DNA of 64,000 nucleotides from Cryptomeria japonica (taxonomy: Eukaryota > Streptophyta > Pinopsida > Cupressales > Cupressaceae). The stretch lies in NCBI RefSeq assembly GCF_030272615.1, contig NC_081413.1:716801867-716865866 (forward strand), given 5' to 3'. A program made the translations under genes and the position numbers. Shown piece after piece: positions 1-11,392 of this stretch (positions are counted from its first letter, which is position 1; each line of letters begins with the position of its first letter). The notes under the pieces are model-generated. The model did not search any database. It had not been told where the DNA came from and saw only the letters and a list, made by a program, of their open reading frames with translations.

Positions 1-1128
1 CACCAGTTTCCATGAAAATTCCCAATGGAAAAATTCATATCTCTACTAAGAATCGTATGTATGTGAGTCGCTTCAAAGGTCCAACCTCCTGTGCCAACAA
101 TTAGAAGGATTTTGGCAATTAATACAAATGGTTTTTTAGTAAAGGCTTATGTTCAAGGATACCCTGTGAAGTCACGCAAGCACAATTGAGGCCTATAGGT
201 TAATAAAGTACCAAACAAGATGTAGTCACACAAGCGTGATTGCGACCTCAAATCCCTACAAAGTGCTCAATATGAGATAACTAAAATATGCTATGTCCCC
301 TGATATTTTCATCTCAAAAGGTGATTTGATTATAGTGAGTTAGAAAACTTGGTTTTAGTCTTACGCACTTGGGTTGTTCTCTTCTCACTAACCCCTTCAA
401 GGCATTCAGGAAGACAAGCCCTCTAAAGGTTACACATAATGGAAGTAGGTCTATTTTTCTAATCACTGCATGAGGGTGAGAGCATACTTGCCTACTACTT
501 CAACAGGCACGGAAGACAAAGGTTTATTTTAAGCCTTCTAAAATCTTTGTGCAACTACTTTAAAGAAGACACTCAAATGCAAGTATCATGTTGTTGATTA
601 TCCTCCTAGTTAGACTAGATGAGCAAGATATGATATGTTGCTCTCCAAAATAACTCTCTAAATAACTAGATGTGTAAATGCATGAAATTTTCTTCAAAAT
701 AACCCTGCACACAGATGTCAGTAGTTTTTTTGAATTCTCGGTTCTTGGACATTCAGACTTGTAAAAATTTTTATTAGCGTATCATGAAAATTCAAATTTT
801 TGCCTTGGAATGGAACATAAACGCTAATCTAGCGAATGTGCTATACAAGAACTCAAAAGCGCTAACCTAAATGATGAATGTGTGAACCTACTGCACAAAA
901 ATGTTTCTCTAAGAAGTAAATGTGTGATTCTTTCAACCAAAGCGCTAACCTAATTGCTAAATGTATTAACCTACTGCATGAATGTGCTAACCTACTGCAC
1001 AAAAGCATTTTACTATTTCACACAGGTGTGAAAATAGGTTACAAATGTGTTAAACATGATTTTAGCAAGAAAAAGACAAAATATTAGAAGTTTGTGTGAG
1101 GTCTGTTCTCCACGGTGGGTGCCAAAAT
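1..1128 (-). other. Leader region of a truncated Ty3/gypsy element
   Basis: This stretch lies just inside the LTR that begins at 1129, so in the element's minus orientation it would be the untranslated leader or gag start of a gypsy element continuing beyond the left edge. I find no convincing coding frame. Degenerate short repeats of the type gctaacctactgcac recur between about 815 and 1010. The assignment rests only on the adjacent primer-binding-like site and LTR end, so it is tentative. Confidence 0.4.
1110..1124 (-). promoter_or_regulatory. Primer-binding-site-like sequence, gypsy type
   Basis: On the minus strand this reads TGGCACCCACCGTGG. It sits four bases from the CAACA end of the LTR, close to the TGGCGCCCACCGTGG type of primer site seen in many plant Ty3/gypsy elements. 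The matching tRNA was not identified. Confidence 0.5.
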
Positions 1129-1566
1129 TGTTGAGGCTAAAGTTGAACTCCAAAGAAGTATCCTGAAACTTATTAGTCCATCATAAAATATAAATGAAAG
1201 CTACAGGAAACTTAGCTTCGACCAATGAAGTAACATGAAATAAACAAAAACAAAAAAGATTATACCTTCCATCATTTACATCTCATTGTGTCCTAACTCC
1301 ACTGTCCTTAGTTGCAGATGATTTTTCTCTCAGACAAGAACTGGTAGCTTCCAAGATGGCATATGAAGAATGAACTAATAGTTAACTGAAATTATGATAT
1401 GCAAATGATATTAAGCTAACATGGTATGAAAATGATTTGTGCTCAAAACTCTAAAAATGCTATTTGCCTCAAACTCAAACTCACAGATGCAAGATAAAGA
1501 CTCCTAGAATGACTCTAAGATTAGATATTTAGACTATTAGACTATTAGTTTTTAAAGTGGCCGAGG
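1129..1566 (-). repeat. 5' LTR of a gypsy element, distal fragment (R/U5 side)
   Basis: The plus strand starts tgttgagg (minus-strand LTR end CCTCAACA) beside the primer-like site. The fragment stops where the copia element was inserted. The other half resumes at 18308, after the 5-bp target duplication cgagg/tgagg. Short direct repeats (actattagactattag) lie near 1535-1550. Confidence 0.5.
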
Positions 1567-2550
1567 TGTTAGGTCCCAAAGACAACTGAGAGGGGGGTGA
1601 ATCTATTGTCAAATAAATTCAAAACCAAAAACAACTTAACCAACTTTAATGCTTAATACCGGTAAATCAGACTTTATGTTGGTAGATAGTTTATCAGTTA
1701 ATTATAGTACCGGTAAAGATTAATGCATGAAACAAAAAGAAAATAACATCCACTACACATAACACCAATATTTGTACCTGGAAACCCTGTAAGGGGAAAA
1801 AACATGGTGGGAAACCTTACCCACAATTAGATGATACTACTGCAGATAGTATGTGTATACAAATGGGGTCTGCACATGTCGAAAGGACAAGTGCCTAGAG
1901 CTCACTGCTTAAACACAAATAGGAGTCACACTGACTACAATTGGATGATTAAATCCAATAATAATGTACTGCTCAAAATAGCATCTTCATATGCTGGATT
2001 CAATACCTGTTCGGTTCTGATATGCCTTCACAAAAACCTTGCTTCACCTTAAATGATGTCTACATGTATAGCTCTGCTTATTCTCGCATATACCTTCTTA
2101 TAATTATTTTTCCCAATCGCCTATTGATCTTACAAATATACCATAACCTAAGACCAATTTTATTAGTTCAGCTTAATAACCGATGCAATATATGACTCAA
2201 CATGTTAGCTTAATGCATTTACAATAACAACAAAATCATCTCCAAAGCGTGTGATGTTGATATGGAATAGATAAGCTTGTCGGTGCTTAGTCTAGACCTA
2301 TTTGTCGGTAACAACAAATATGCAAACATGAATATACCATTGAACAAATGATGTCTTCGACATAACCAGATGTTTTCCATGTCATTCTAAGTGTCGATGA
2401 ACAATATATCCTGCCGGTGTACCAGATACTGGTTACTGTGCATAAAGTCACTTGCTTGTCGGTGAACATAATCATTTCTCCAAAGTGCCAAAGTTGATAA
2501 GAGTTGATAGGTGTTGACATCAATGACAAAACCATACCAAAATACCAACA
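1567..2550 (-). repeat. 3' LTR of the copia element (984 bp)
   Basis: On the minus strand it begins TGTTGGTATTTTGG, directly after the polypurine tract, and ends CCTAACA. It matches the split copy at 7127-7547, 9134-9735 and 18266-18302. It lacks two blocks of a few dozen bases that the other copy keeps. Confidence 0.93.
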
Positions 2551-2563
2551 ATCTCCCCCTTTG
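2551..2563 (-). promoter_or_regulatory. Polypurine tract of the copia element
   Basis: The minus strand reads CAAAGGGGGAGAT directly against the TGTTGG start of the 3' LTR. This is the expected plus-strand DNA primer of reverse transcription. Similar tracts recur inside the element at about 2704-2717, 2752-2765 and 2835-2845. Confidence 0.85.
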
Positions 2564-2923
2564 GCATTGATGGCAACACAAGATGGAAAACCATCAAAGT
2601 GCCAAAACAAAAATGTCAAATACCAAAAACCAATAATCTCCCAAAAGAGATCATAACAGGAATCAAAAATCAAATACAAAGAGTAATCAATCTCAAAGTA
2701 ACAATCTCTCCCCCTAAGAGTAACATGTGTTTTGTGTTTTTCCATATCAATCTCTCCCCCTTTGACATCAAATGCCAAAGCCAATACAAAATCCAAGTTT
2801 AGATACAAAATACCAATCAATTCAATATGCCAACTACTCCCCTTGAGAAGTAGCTCTCCTCATCAAAGCTGGAATAAAAGATTTCTCTGTTAGTTCTATT
2901 GGTTGATGACAAACATCAACTAT

Positions 2924-5900
2924 CTATGTCTCTACCGGTGGGGGTACGACCCCAAGCTGGTCTCTGAGATATTCAAAAGCCTCCTTAGGCAAAGGCTTAG
3001 TGAAAATATCTGCAATCTGCTCTTTATTATTCATATAAACCAATTTTACTTCTTTTGCTTCAACATTCTCTTTCAGAAAGTTCAATCTGATAGAAACATG
3101 TTTGGTTTCAGAGCGTAGTACCGGATTCTTAGATATATCATTTGTTGCAGTGTTATCACAATAGATAGTTATAGGTTCCTTACATTTTACCTTTATGTCC
3201 TTCAACATTTGTTTAAGCCATAATACATGTGTACAGTTAGTTGTTGCTGCAACATATTATGATTCTGCTATTGATAAAGATGTGCAACTTTGTTTCTTAC
3301 TCAACCAAGAAATTAATTTGTTTCCAAAAAAAAATTCTCCGTCAGTGGTGCTTTTTCTATCATCCACATCTCCTGCCCAATTTGCATTTGTGTATGCACA
3401 TAATTCAAAGTTTTCATCTCTAGGATACCATAAACCAAAATTTGTAGTGCCTTGTAAGTATCAAAAAATCCTTTTTACTGTTGATTCATGATTTTCTCTA
3501 GGATTGCTCTGAAATCTTGAAACAATAAATATTGCATTCATAATATCAGGTCTTGTTTGTGTCAAATACAGTAGGCCTCCTATCATAGATTTGTACCTAG
3601 TCAGATTAACAGGTGTAGATTCATCCCTTAGTGATAATTTATCATTTGTAGTCATAGGTGTGCTTACCAGTTTAGAGTTCTCCATCCCAAACTTCTTTAG
3701 TAACTCCTTCAAGTACTTCGATTGACTCAAGAATATACCTTTATCAGTCTGTGAAATATGCAATCCTAAAAAGACTTTTATCTCTCCAATCATAGACATT
3801 TCAAATTCATGTTGCATTTCAATAGAAAAGTCTTTATATAATCCATCTTCTCCTCCAAAGATTATATCATCAACAAAAACTTCTATAACCAAGATGTCAT
3901 CATTAGTCACTTTGTAGTATAAGTTGTTGTCAACATTACCCTTAGAAAAACCAATCTTCAAAAGATATTTATCCAATCTAGCATACCAAGCTCTTGGAGC
4001 TTGCTTCAACCCATACAAAGCTTTCCTTAGCCTGCAAACCATATCTTTGTTGTCTGTCAAATAAAATCCATCAGGTTGCTCAATGTAAACTTCTTCTTCA
4101 AGATCTTCATTTAGAAATGCACATTTAATATCCATTTGATATACTTTGTAGTTTTTGCATGCTACAAAAGCCAAGAATAATCTTACTGCCTCAATTCTAG
4201 CTACTGGTGCAAAGGTTTCATTATAATCAATTCCTTCTTTCTGAGAATATCTCTTACACACTAGTCTTTCTTTATTTCTGATTACCTTCCCATCTTCATT
4301 AAGTTTGTTTCTTAATACCCATTTTTTTCCAATCACATTTTTGTCTTTAGGTCGGGGAACTAATGTCCATGTGTTATTCTTCTCAATTTGTTCTAGTTCC
4401 TCTTCCATAGCTTTAATCCAGTGTTTATCTTCACATGACTCATTAATTGATGATGGTTCAATTTGAGAAATAAGACATACCTCTTCATTTGCCAGTCTTC
4501 CTCTTGTCATAACTCCTTGACATTTGTTCCCAATTATTTGATTTTCAGAGTGGTTCAATCTTACATACCGGGGTGTCTTCGTTTGATGTTGTTCCTCAGT
4601 TGCAGTGGAATTTTTAGATGATACCGAGGTAACTGGATCTTCATTTTGTACCGTTGAATTCAATGTAGGTTCATTTGTCAGTATCTCTATTGCCAGTTCA
4701 GAGTCTATATACCTTGAAGTTCCTCTAAACTGTTCATCAATCTTCACATTCGTACTTTCAACAATTTTCTGCAATCTCTTGTTAAAACATCTATATGCTT
4801 TGATCTTAGATGAATAACCAAGAAATATTCCTTCATCACTTCTAGGATCAAATTTGCCAATATACTCATCTCTTCTAATATAGCATTTACTTCCAAATAT
4901 TCTAAAATATTGAAGAGTAGGAGTAACACCAAACCACAGTTCATGAGGGGTCTTACTGGTTTCACCTTTGATGTGAACTTTGTTGAATGTATAGACCGCA
5001 GTGCTTACTACCTCTCTCCAATATACATGTGGTAGATTTGCTTCAGATAATTTACTTCTAGCTGCGTCCAAGATAGTTCTATTTTTCCTTTCTACAACTC
5101 CATTCTGTTGTGGTGTCTGGGGTGCTGATAACTATCTTATGATTCCATTCACTTCATAGAATGTAATAAATTCCTTAGATGTGAATTCACCTCCTTGATC
5201 TGATTTCAGACGTTTGACTTTTTTATCAGTTTTATTTTCTACCATTGCTTTGAATAGTTTGAACTTCCCGAGTGCTTCTAACTTTTCTCTGAGAAAAGTA
5301 ACCCAACACATTCTAGAATGGTCATCAATGATTAGCATGAAATATCTATCACCTTGTAAACTTTTAGTTCTAGTTGGACCACATAAATCAGTGTGAATTA
5401 AGTCAAGAGCATACATTGGAATACTTTTAAAAGCAGCTCTAACTTGTTTTCCAAATTGGCATTCCTTACATACCGGATTGTGAGGTTTAACAATCTTAGG
5501 TAAGTCTCTAACTACCTTAGTAGTACTGATTTTTACCATGAAATCAAAATTTACATGATAGAGTCTCTTATGTCATGGCCAACTTTCATCAATGTGTGCA
5601 ATTAAGCATGTCGTTTCACTGTTATTTAAATGAAAGATGTTTCCTCTAGTTTGATTACTAGTTGCAATTTCCAAACCAGTTCTATTCATAATTTTGCATT
5701 TTCCATTCTTGAATTGTAACTGGAATCCTTTCTCAACTAATTGACCAACACTCAAAAGATTATTCTTTAAACCTTCTACATAGTAAACATTGTCAGTATT
5801 ATGCTTACCATCAAGAGATATAGTACCTTTTCCTTTGATCAAACAAGCTTTATCATCTCCAAATCTTACCAAACCTCCATTATATTTTTGAAAGTTCAAG

Positions 5901-7069
5901 AATTTACCTTTATCACCAGTCATATGATGTGAACATCTTGAATCAATGATCCATTCATCCTTAACTTCAACTTTAGCTTCCAGGGCCTGCTCTACCGCTT
6001 GAATAGTAGGTGTCGGTTGATCTTCTGTTATAGCAACAAAAACACATCCATTGTCTATCGGATCTTCATCAGAATCATCAGTGACTCCTTCATCAGCAAG
6101 ATAACAAGATTTATCTTTATTCTTCTTAAATCTGTATCTCTGATATTCAAGATTAGGCTTGTATGTTCTTCTATCTTATTCTCTTAGTCTAGCATGCCTA
6201 TCAGGGCATCTCGAAGCCATGTGACCAATCTTATTATAGTTAAAACATTTAAAGGGTGATTTACCTTCATACTTACTTCCAACTAGACCTTTAGGCATTT
6301 TCCTTGCAAATAGTACTTCAAGTTCTTTGAGTTCTTCATTTTCTCTCCTGCTTTCCTCAAGTTCTCTTTCATAAAAGGCTTTCCAATCAGATTTGTCAAA
6401 AGATGGTGCAGATGATGTTGATGCTTTAAAGGCTAAATTTGTCTTTATAGTAGCAACAGGACCAAATTCCTCAATTTCAAAAGCTAAAAGTTTTCCAATC
6501 AATTTATCCTTAGTTACTGATGTTTTGGGCATTGTTCTCAATTCATTTATAGCAGTAACTTTCATTTTATATGCCAGTGGCAATCCTCTTAAAACTTTTG
6601 AAACAATTTCATCTTCACTTAAGGTTCCTCCACAATATTTAATACCCAAAACAATTTCATATACTCTTTCCATAAAAGCATAAATCCTTTCATCTTCTTC
6701 CATTTTCAGATTTTCATACTTGACCTGGAAGCTTTCAAGTTTTGCAATTTTGACTGTGGAATCTCCTTATTTCAGTGTTTTCAAATGATCCCAAATAGCT
6801 TTAGTAGTTGATCTATCTGATAATCCCATGATTTGTCGATCTAATAATGCGCTCAAAAGTGCTTCTCTTGCCTTGCAATCATTTTCTTCATCTTTAGCCA
6901 AGTTAGGTGGATTAGGTTGACTTTGAGTAGGAGCAATGTAGCCATTCTTTGTAACATCCTAGATGTCCTTTCCAATGGAATTTATATGTGTCTCCATTCT
7001 GATCTTCCATATGCCATAGTTGGTTCCATCAAGTTTAGGACTATCCTTCCTAAAATAGTTAGTAGACAT
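2924..7069 (-). pseudogene. Copia gag-pol polyprotein, inactivated
   Basis: One frame of 1,382 codons with no frameshift starts at the ATG of 7069 (MSTNYF), 43 bases after the primer site. Order: Gag; a zinc knuckle near 6230 whose second cysteine is tyrosine (CFNYNKIGH); protease near 5930 with DSR in place of the catalytic DSG; integrase with its N-terminal HHCC finger and the D, D, E residues of TDLCGP, KSDQGGEF and GVVERK; RT with YQMDIKCAF and FVDD; and RNase H with YTNANWAGD, where aspartates are expected. Seven in-frame stops lie at about 6959, 6767, 6176, 5573, 5132, 3461 and 3257. Most defects are G-to-A or C-to-T changes relative to the family consensus; the stop at 3257 would need a transversion. 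The polyprotein would have formed virus-like particles, copied RNA into DNA and inserted it; here it cannot be made whole. Confidence 0.93.
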
Positions 7070-7112
7070 TGGATCTTCTCAAGCTGTTAAACTTTTGCAA
7101 AAAGAGGAATCT

Positions 7113-7124
7113 GCTCTGATACCA
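7113..7124 (-). promoter_or_regulatory. Primer-binding site, initiator tRNA-Met
   Basis: The minus strand reads TGGTATCAGAGC, complementary to the 3' end of plant initiator tRNA-Met. It is two bases from the LTR end at 7127. Confidence 0.9.
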
Positions 7125-7126
7125 AT

Positions 7127-7547
7127 TGTTAGGTCTCAAAGACAACTAAGAAGGGGGGGTGAATCAGTTGTCAAATAAATTTGAAACCAAAAACAACTTA
7201 ACCAACCTTAATGCTTAATATCGGTAAATCAGACTTTATGTCGGTAGACATTTTATCAATTAATTACAGTACCGGTAAAGATTAATGCATGAAACAGAAA
7301 GATAATAACATCCACTACACATAACACCAATATGTGTACGTGGAAACCCTATAAGGGGAAAAATCACGGTGGGAAACCTTACCCACAATCAGATGATACT
7401 ACTACAGATAGTATGTGTATACAAATGGGGTCTACACATGCAGAAAGGCCAAGCGCCTAGAGCTCACTGCTCAAACACAAATAGGAGTCACACTGACTAC
7501 AATTGGATGATTAAATCCAATAATAATGTACTGCTCAAAATAGCATC
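7127..7547 (-). repeat. 5' LTR of the copia element, part 1 of 3 (U5 side)
   Basis: It matches 1567 to about 1986 of the 3' LTR and starts tgttaggtc next to the primer site. It is cut at 7547, within the LTR word agcatctt, by the solo LTR that begins at 7548. Confidence 0.9.
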
Positions 7548-9128
7548 TGATAACTCAATGATGAACCACTAGTACGAAACCAGTACTGAGAGGGGGGGGT
7601 GAATCAATACAAACACCAATAGCATTTGAAATTGGTTTGACAACAAATTCTCCAAAAGACTAACAAATAGGGATACCAGTAAAACAGAGTGCAACCGGCA
7701 ACATCTAGTATAGCTCAACCAGTCATGAACCGGTCACTCAATAAGCTTTCCTCTTGGCTCAATACCACAGTATCATTATATTCTCATGCATAAATAAGTA
7801 AACTTAACCATCAGATCTTCACAACCGTGAGTTCAATGTGTTTTATAGACAGGCATAAAACATAGAACCTTCATATGCTTAACAAGTAAGACAAAGCATC
7901 ACAAGACAAAAGCATTTCACATGACACATATTTTTCACGTGGAAACCCAACTGGGAAAAACCACGGTGGGGATGAATACCCACAAGCTACTTTTTGAACT
8001 CTTTAGAAGTCCGCTCTATTAGGAGCCTTGTCCGGTTAAGGACATTACAATAGGTTCTGGTAGGAACTGATCCTGTTAGGGATCACCCAGCTAAGGGATA
8101 CCCGGTTAAGGGTTAAACCCAGTAGGGTCACCTTGTTAGAGGATTTCAAGAACTCAATAGCTGAAAGGATCTCCTAAGCTTCTCAAGCTTCTGAGAACTC
8201 ATTAGCCTCAAGTTACCTGGTTAAGGGATTTGAAACAAGCCGGTTAAGACCACCTGATTTAAGGGATTTTGAATCAAGCTAGTTAAGGCTACCCTGTTAG
8301 GGGATTTTATAGCTGTTGAAGTGGTTAGAAATCAACAGGTATTACAATGATCTATTACCAGCACTTAATGCTAATGCAGATCCATTTAGGCTCCTCTTTT
8401 CCTTTTGCACATTCACTTTGTAGGTATCTCTTCTCTCCTATGGTCTGGCAATAATCTCGTATCACTTTCCTTGGATACACACTCACAACTTTTTGCCAAC
8501 AATCTCAGATAGAAACCCAACATCGACCTTATAGGAAACATACAGGTTGGTAGGAAAAACCCTAAACCCTAAACCTGTTAGGTTAAACAATTCAAACGGT
8601 TTGATCCTGACCATTGAATCATATTGCATTAAATGCAGCAATCTTGAATCGATCTCAAGACATTCTCCATCGTCCATTATCCACCATTTTCATGGCGGCT
8701 GATAACCCATCACGCATTATCACCGTTTGACAGACTTCACACTTTCCCGAGGTGGATAGGAATAGTCTTCTTCATGCAAGATCCTTCACGCGCATAGAGC
8801 TTACATGGCAACACGATCTGTCCTCCATCATACTGCTAACTCATCACATGAAGATTACTGATTGAGTCACTTGAGTTGCTCCAACCAGAAACCCTGAAGT
8901 GGAAGCTACCTACAACCTGGTAACCATACAGTGCTTCCATGTGCCGGTTCACATAGCTACATGCCGGTTCACCTTGAACAAATGTGTCGCTTTACTTGGC
9001 ATATAAACCAGTTCATACATATGCCGGTTCTTACCATGTCTCTTATTGACATCAATGACAACATAAAATATCATTATGTCTTCATGCCAGTTTACATAAG
9101 GCTCATGCCGGTTCACATAATGCCAACA
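7548..9128 (-). repeat. Solo LTR of a related copia family, inserted into the copia 5' LTR
   Basis: A 1,581-bp block with TG...CA ends interrupts the host LTR exactly; the host sequence resumes at 9134. The flanks gcatc (7543-7547) and acatc (9129-9133) form a 5-bp duplication with one change. There is no internal region, so this is a single LTR, presumably left by recombination between two. It shares with the host family the block ctgagaggggggggtgaatc and a cacggtgggg segment. Motifs like ccggttaaggg and ccctgttaggg recur many times between about 8030 and 8310. Two telomere-like ccctaaa units at 8560-8575 are too few to mean anything. Confidence 0.8.
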
Positions 9129-9133
9129 ACATC

Positions 9134-9735
9134 TTCATATGTTGGATTTAGTACCAGTTCAGTTCTGATATGCCTTCACAAAAACCTTGTTTCACCTTAA
9201 ATGATGTCTGTGTGTATAGCTCTGCTTATTCTCGCATATACCTTCTTATAATTCTTTTTCCCAATCACCTATCGATCTTACAAATAAGATCTTACATATA
9301 TACCATAACCTAAGACCAATTTTAGTAGGTCGGCTCTAAAATATATTACAATAAAATCAATTTACAAGTAAATCAATAACCGATGCAATATCCGATTCAA
9401 CATGTCAGCTTAATGCATTTACAATAACAACAAAATCATCTCCAAAGCATGTTGTGTTGATCTGGAATAGATAAGTCTGTCAGTGCTTAGTCTGGACCTA
9501 TTTGTTGGTAACAACAAATATGCAAACACGAATATACCAATGAACATATCTCCAAGACAAAGTGTCCAAACGATGTCTTCGACATAACCAAATGTTTTCC
9601 ATGTCATTCCAAGTGTTGGTGAACAATATATCATGTCGGTGTACCAGATACTAGTGACTGTGCATAAAGTCACTTACTTGTTGGTGAACATAATCATTTC
9701 TCAAAAGTGCCAGAGTTGATAAGAGTTGATAAGTG
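9134..9735 (-). repeat. 5' LTR of the copia element, part 2 of 3
   Basis: It continues the LTR from the solo-LTR insertion to the second insertion point. It matches the 3' LTR from about 1987 to 2520 and keeps two short blocks that the 3' LTR has lost. Its last five bases, aagtg, are the target duplication of the gypsy-like element. Confidence 0.88.
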
Positions 9736-11392
9736 TGTGTAGGGGAAAAAGCGAGACTAGGTTAACATGCCCTAATCTCACTTTCAATCACACATTTGTG
9801 GAATACGAAAGAGCCTAGAGGTATCACACAATTGGCTACTTATTTTTGTGGAAGAGAGAGCCACGGGATACCTATTAGGATTTCTATTCCCTTGTTGTAA
9901 TTGAAAGATAAAATGATGCAAGTTCAATCCCTAACCCCAAAATGCAAGTAGGAACTAATGACAAGATTGCAGAATTGAACTTAAACAATGGAAAGCTGTA
10001 AATACAAGGATAAGACAAGAATTTAAATGCGTACCCGGAGTTAAAATATGAATGAAAATGTTTGGGACGGGGGCGCGGGTGCCACTGTCCTGATTCTGCC
10101 CCTGAAACTGCTCCGGAAACTGCTATTTTGCACTTTGGAAAAAGCTGTCAAAAATGCTGAAAATGCGGTCTGTCAGGAGGACCAGGGCGCCCAGCGCCCC
10201 TGTCCTGGCAGGACCAAGGCGCCCCACGCCCCTGTCCTGGTCTTTTGCTCTGAAACTTGGTGTGTTGTTTGGTCTCTGTCTGCTTCTTCCGGATCTGCAA
10301 CCTGCGGCGTCGTCCGAGTCCCGAAACCTGCACTTATATCTGAAAAGGTGTTTGGGCAGCTATATAGGGTTTTGCCTTAGTCAAACCCCCGCTTCGGTGA
10401 TTTCCACCTCCACGAATAGCCAAGTTGTATTGTAAAATGTATTGTGTGTGCAGACCTAGTGTGTGTGCAAGGTCCTAAAATGCAAGAAAGCAAACTAGAG
10501 CAACCTAGAAAGTAAACCCTAATTGCTTGTAAATGATAATGTAAATGCTCTAAATCAAGATGCAAAGTGATCTAAAGCATGAATAAAGGATATATTGAAG
10601 CTTATGCAAAGACATGAAAACAACATGAAATCATACCCAACCCTCAAGGGAGGAGTACAAGCCAATCTTCAGTCGGTAATCTCCTATTGTTCTTCAATGT
10701 CTCCCAAGCCCTAAATGAATGAAATTGATGAATGCTTGATGGATGGATGTTGAATTTTATTGAAGTCTTCAAAGATCTGCTCTTTCGCTACCTATGAGGT
10801 CCTTGAAAGCCAAAAATTGGATCCTTTCAAATGAAGAAAGAGAGCTCTTATGTATGAAACCCTAGGTTTTAATTTCGACTTTTGGCTGACCTAGAGATTG
10901 AATATCCCGCCAATTTCTTGGGGTTAAGCTTTATTTTATGATTGGATCGCGCTCCTAAAATTTCGGGAAAAATGTCCGGGACCATGTGCACTCCGGGCGC
11001 CATGGTCCTCTCCGGGCGCCATGGTCCCGACAACTTTTCACCAAATTTTCAGGGCCGTCGGATATGATGATTTTAGAGAGAATCCCGAAGTTACAGGTGA
11101 TTTCGAGATGTTTTGACCCCGAAATCAAGCCCCCAAGTTCAAAATAGGACCTAATTAGGGTTTTTGATTAAATGATGTATTGGAGGAATAAAATGAAAAG
11201 GGCACGCTTTAACGAAAGGGCCCAACTTTATGATATGGAAGATGATGAAATAGAACCTTAGACCTAATTAATTTAATTAATTAAGTGCTAAAGGGAAAAT
11301 GCAATGCAAAATACAAAATGCGCCAAGGCGGGTGCTAAACTAGGTGTGAAATTGTACCACCCTAGCAAGTGCGTACAATTTACGACGCTACA
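9736..11392 (-). repeat. 3' LTR of the gypsy-like element
   Basis: The minus strand begins TGTAGCGTCG after the purine tract (AAAGTGGGGGCTAAA) at 11393-11407 and ends CCCCTACACA. It matches 16604-18260 base for base in length. A GC-rich patch with repeated gggcgcc words lies at about 10060-10240 and ccgggcgccatggtcc words at about 10995-11030. Confidence 0.93.

Noticed and set aside
8559..8578. Telomere-like ccctaaa repeats
   Set aside because: Only about two and a half units, inside a solo LTR; too short for an interstitial telomere.
10048..10435. Open frames in the LTR of the gypsy-like element (also at 16916-17303)
   Set aside because: Present in both LTR copies only because the LTRs are duplicates. 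The GC-rich patch lacks stops, and the frames show no protein motif and overlap on both strands.
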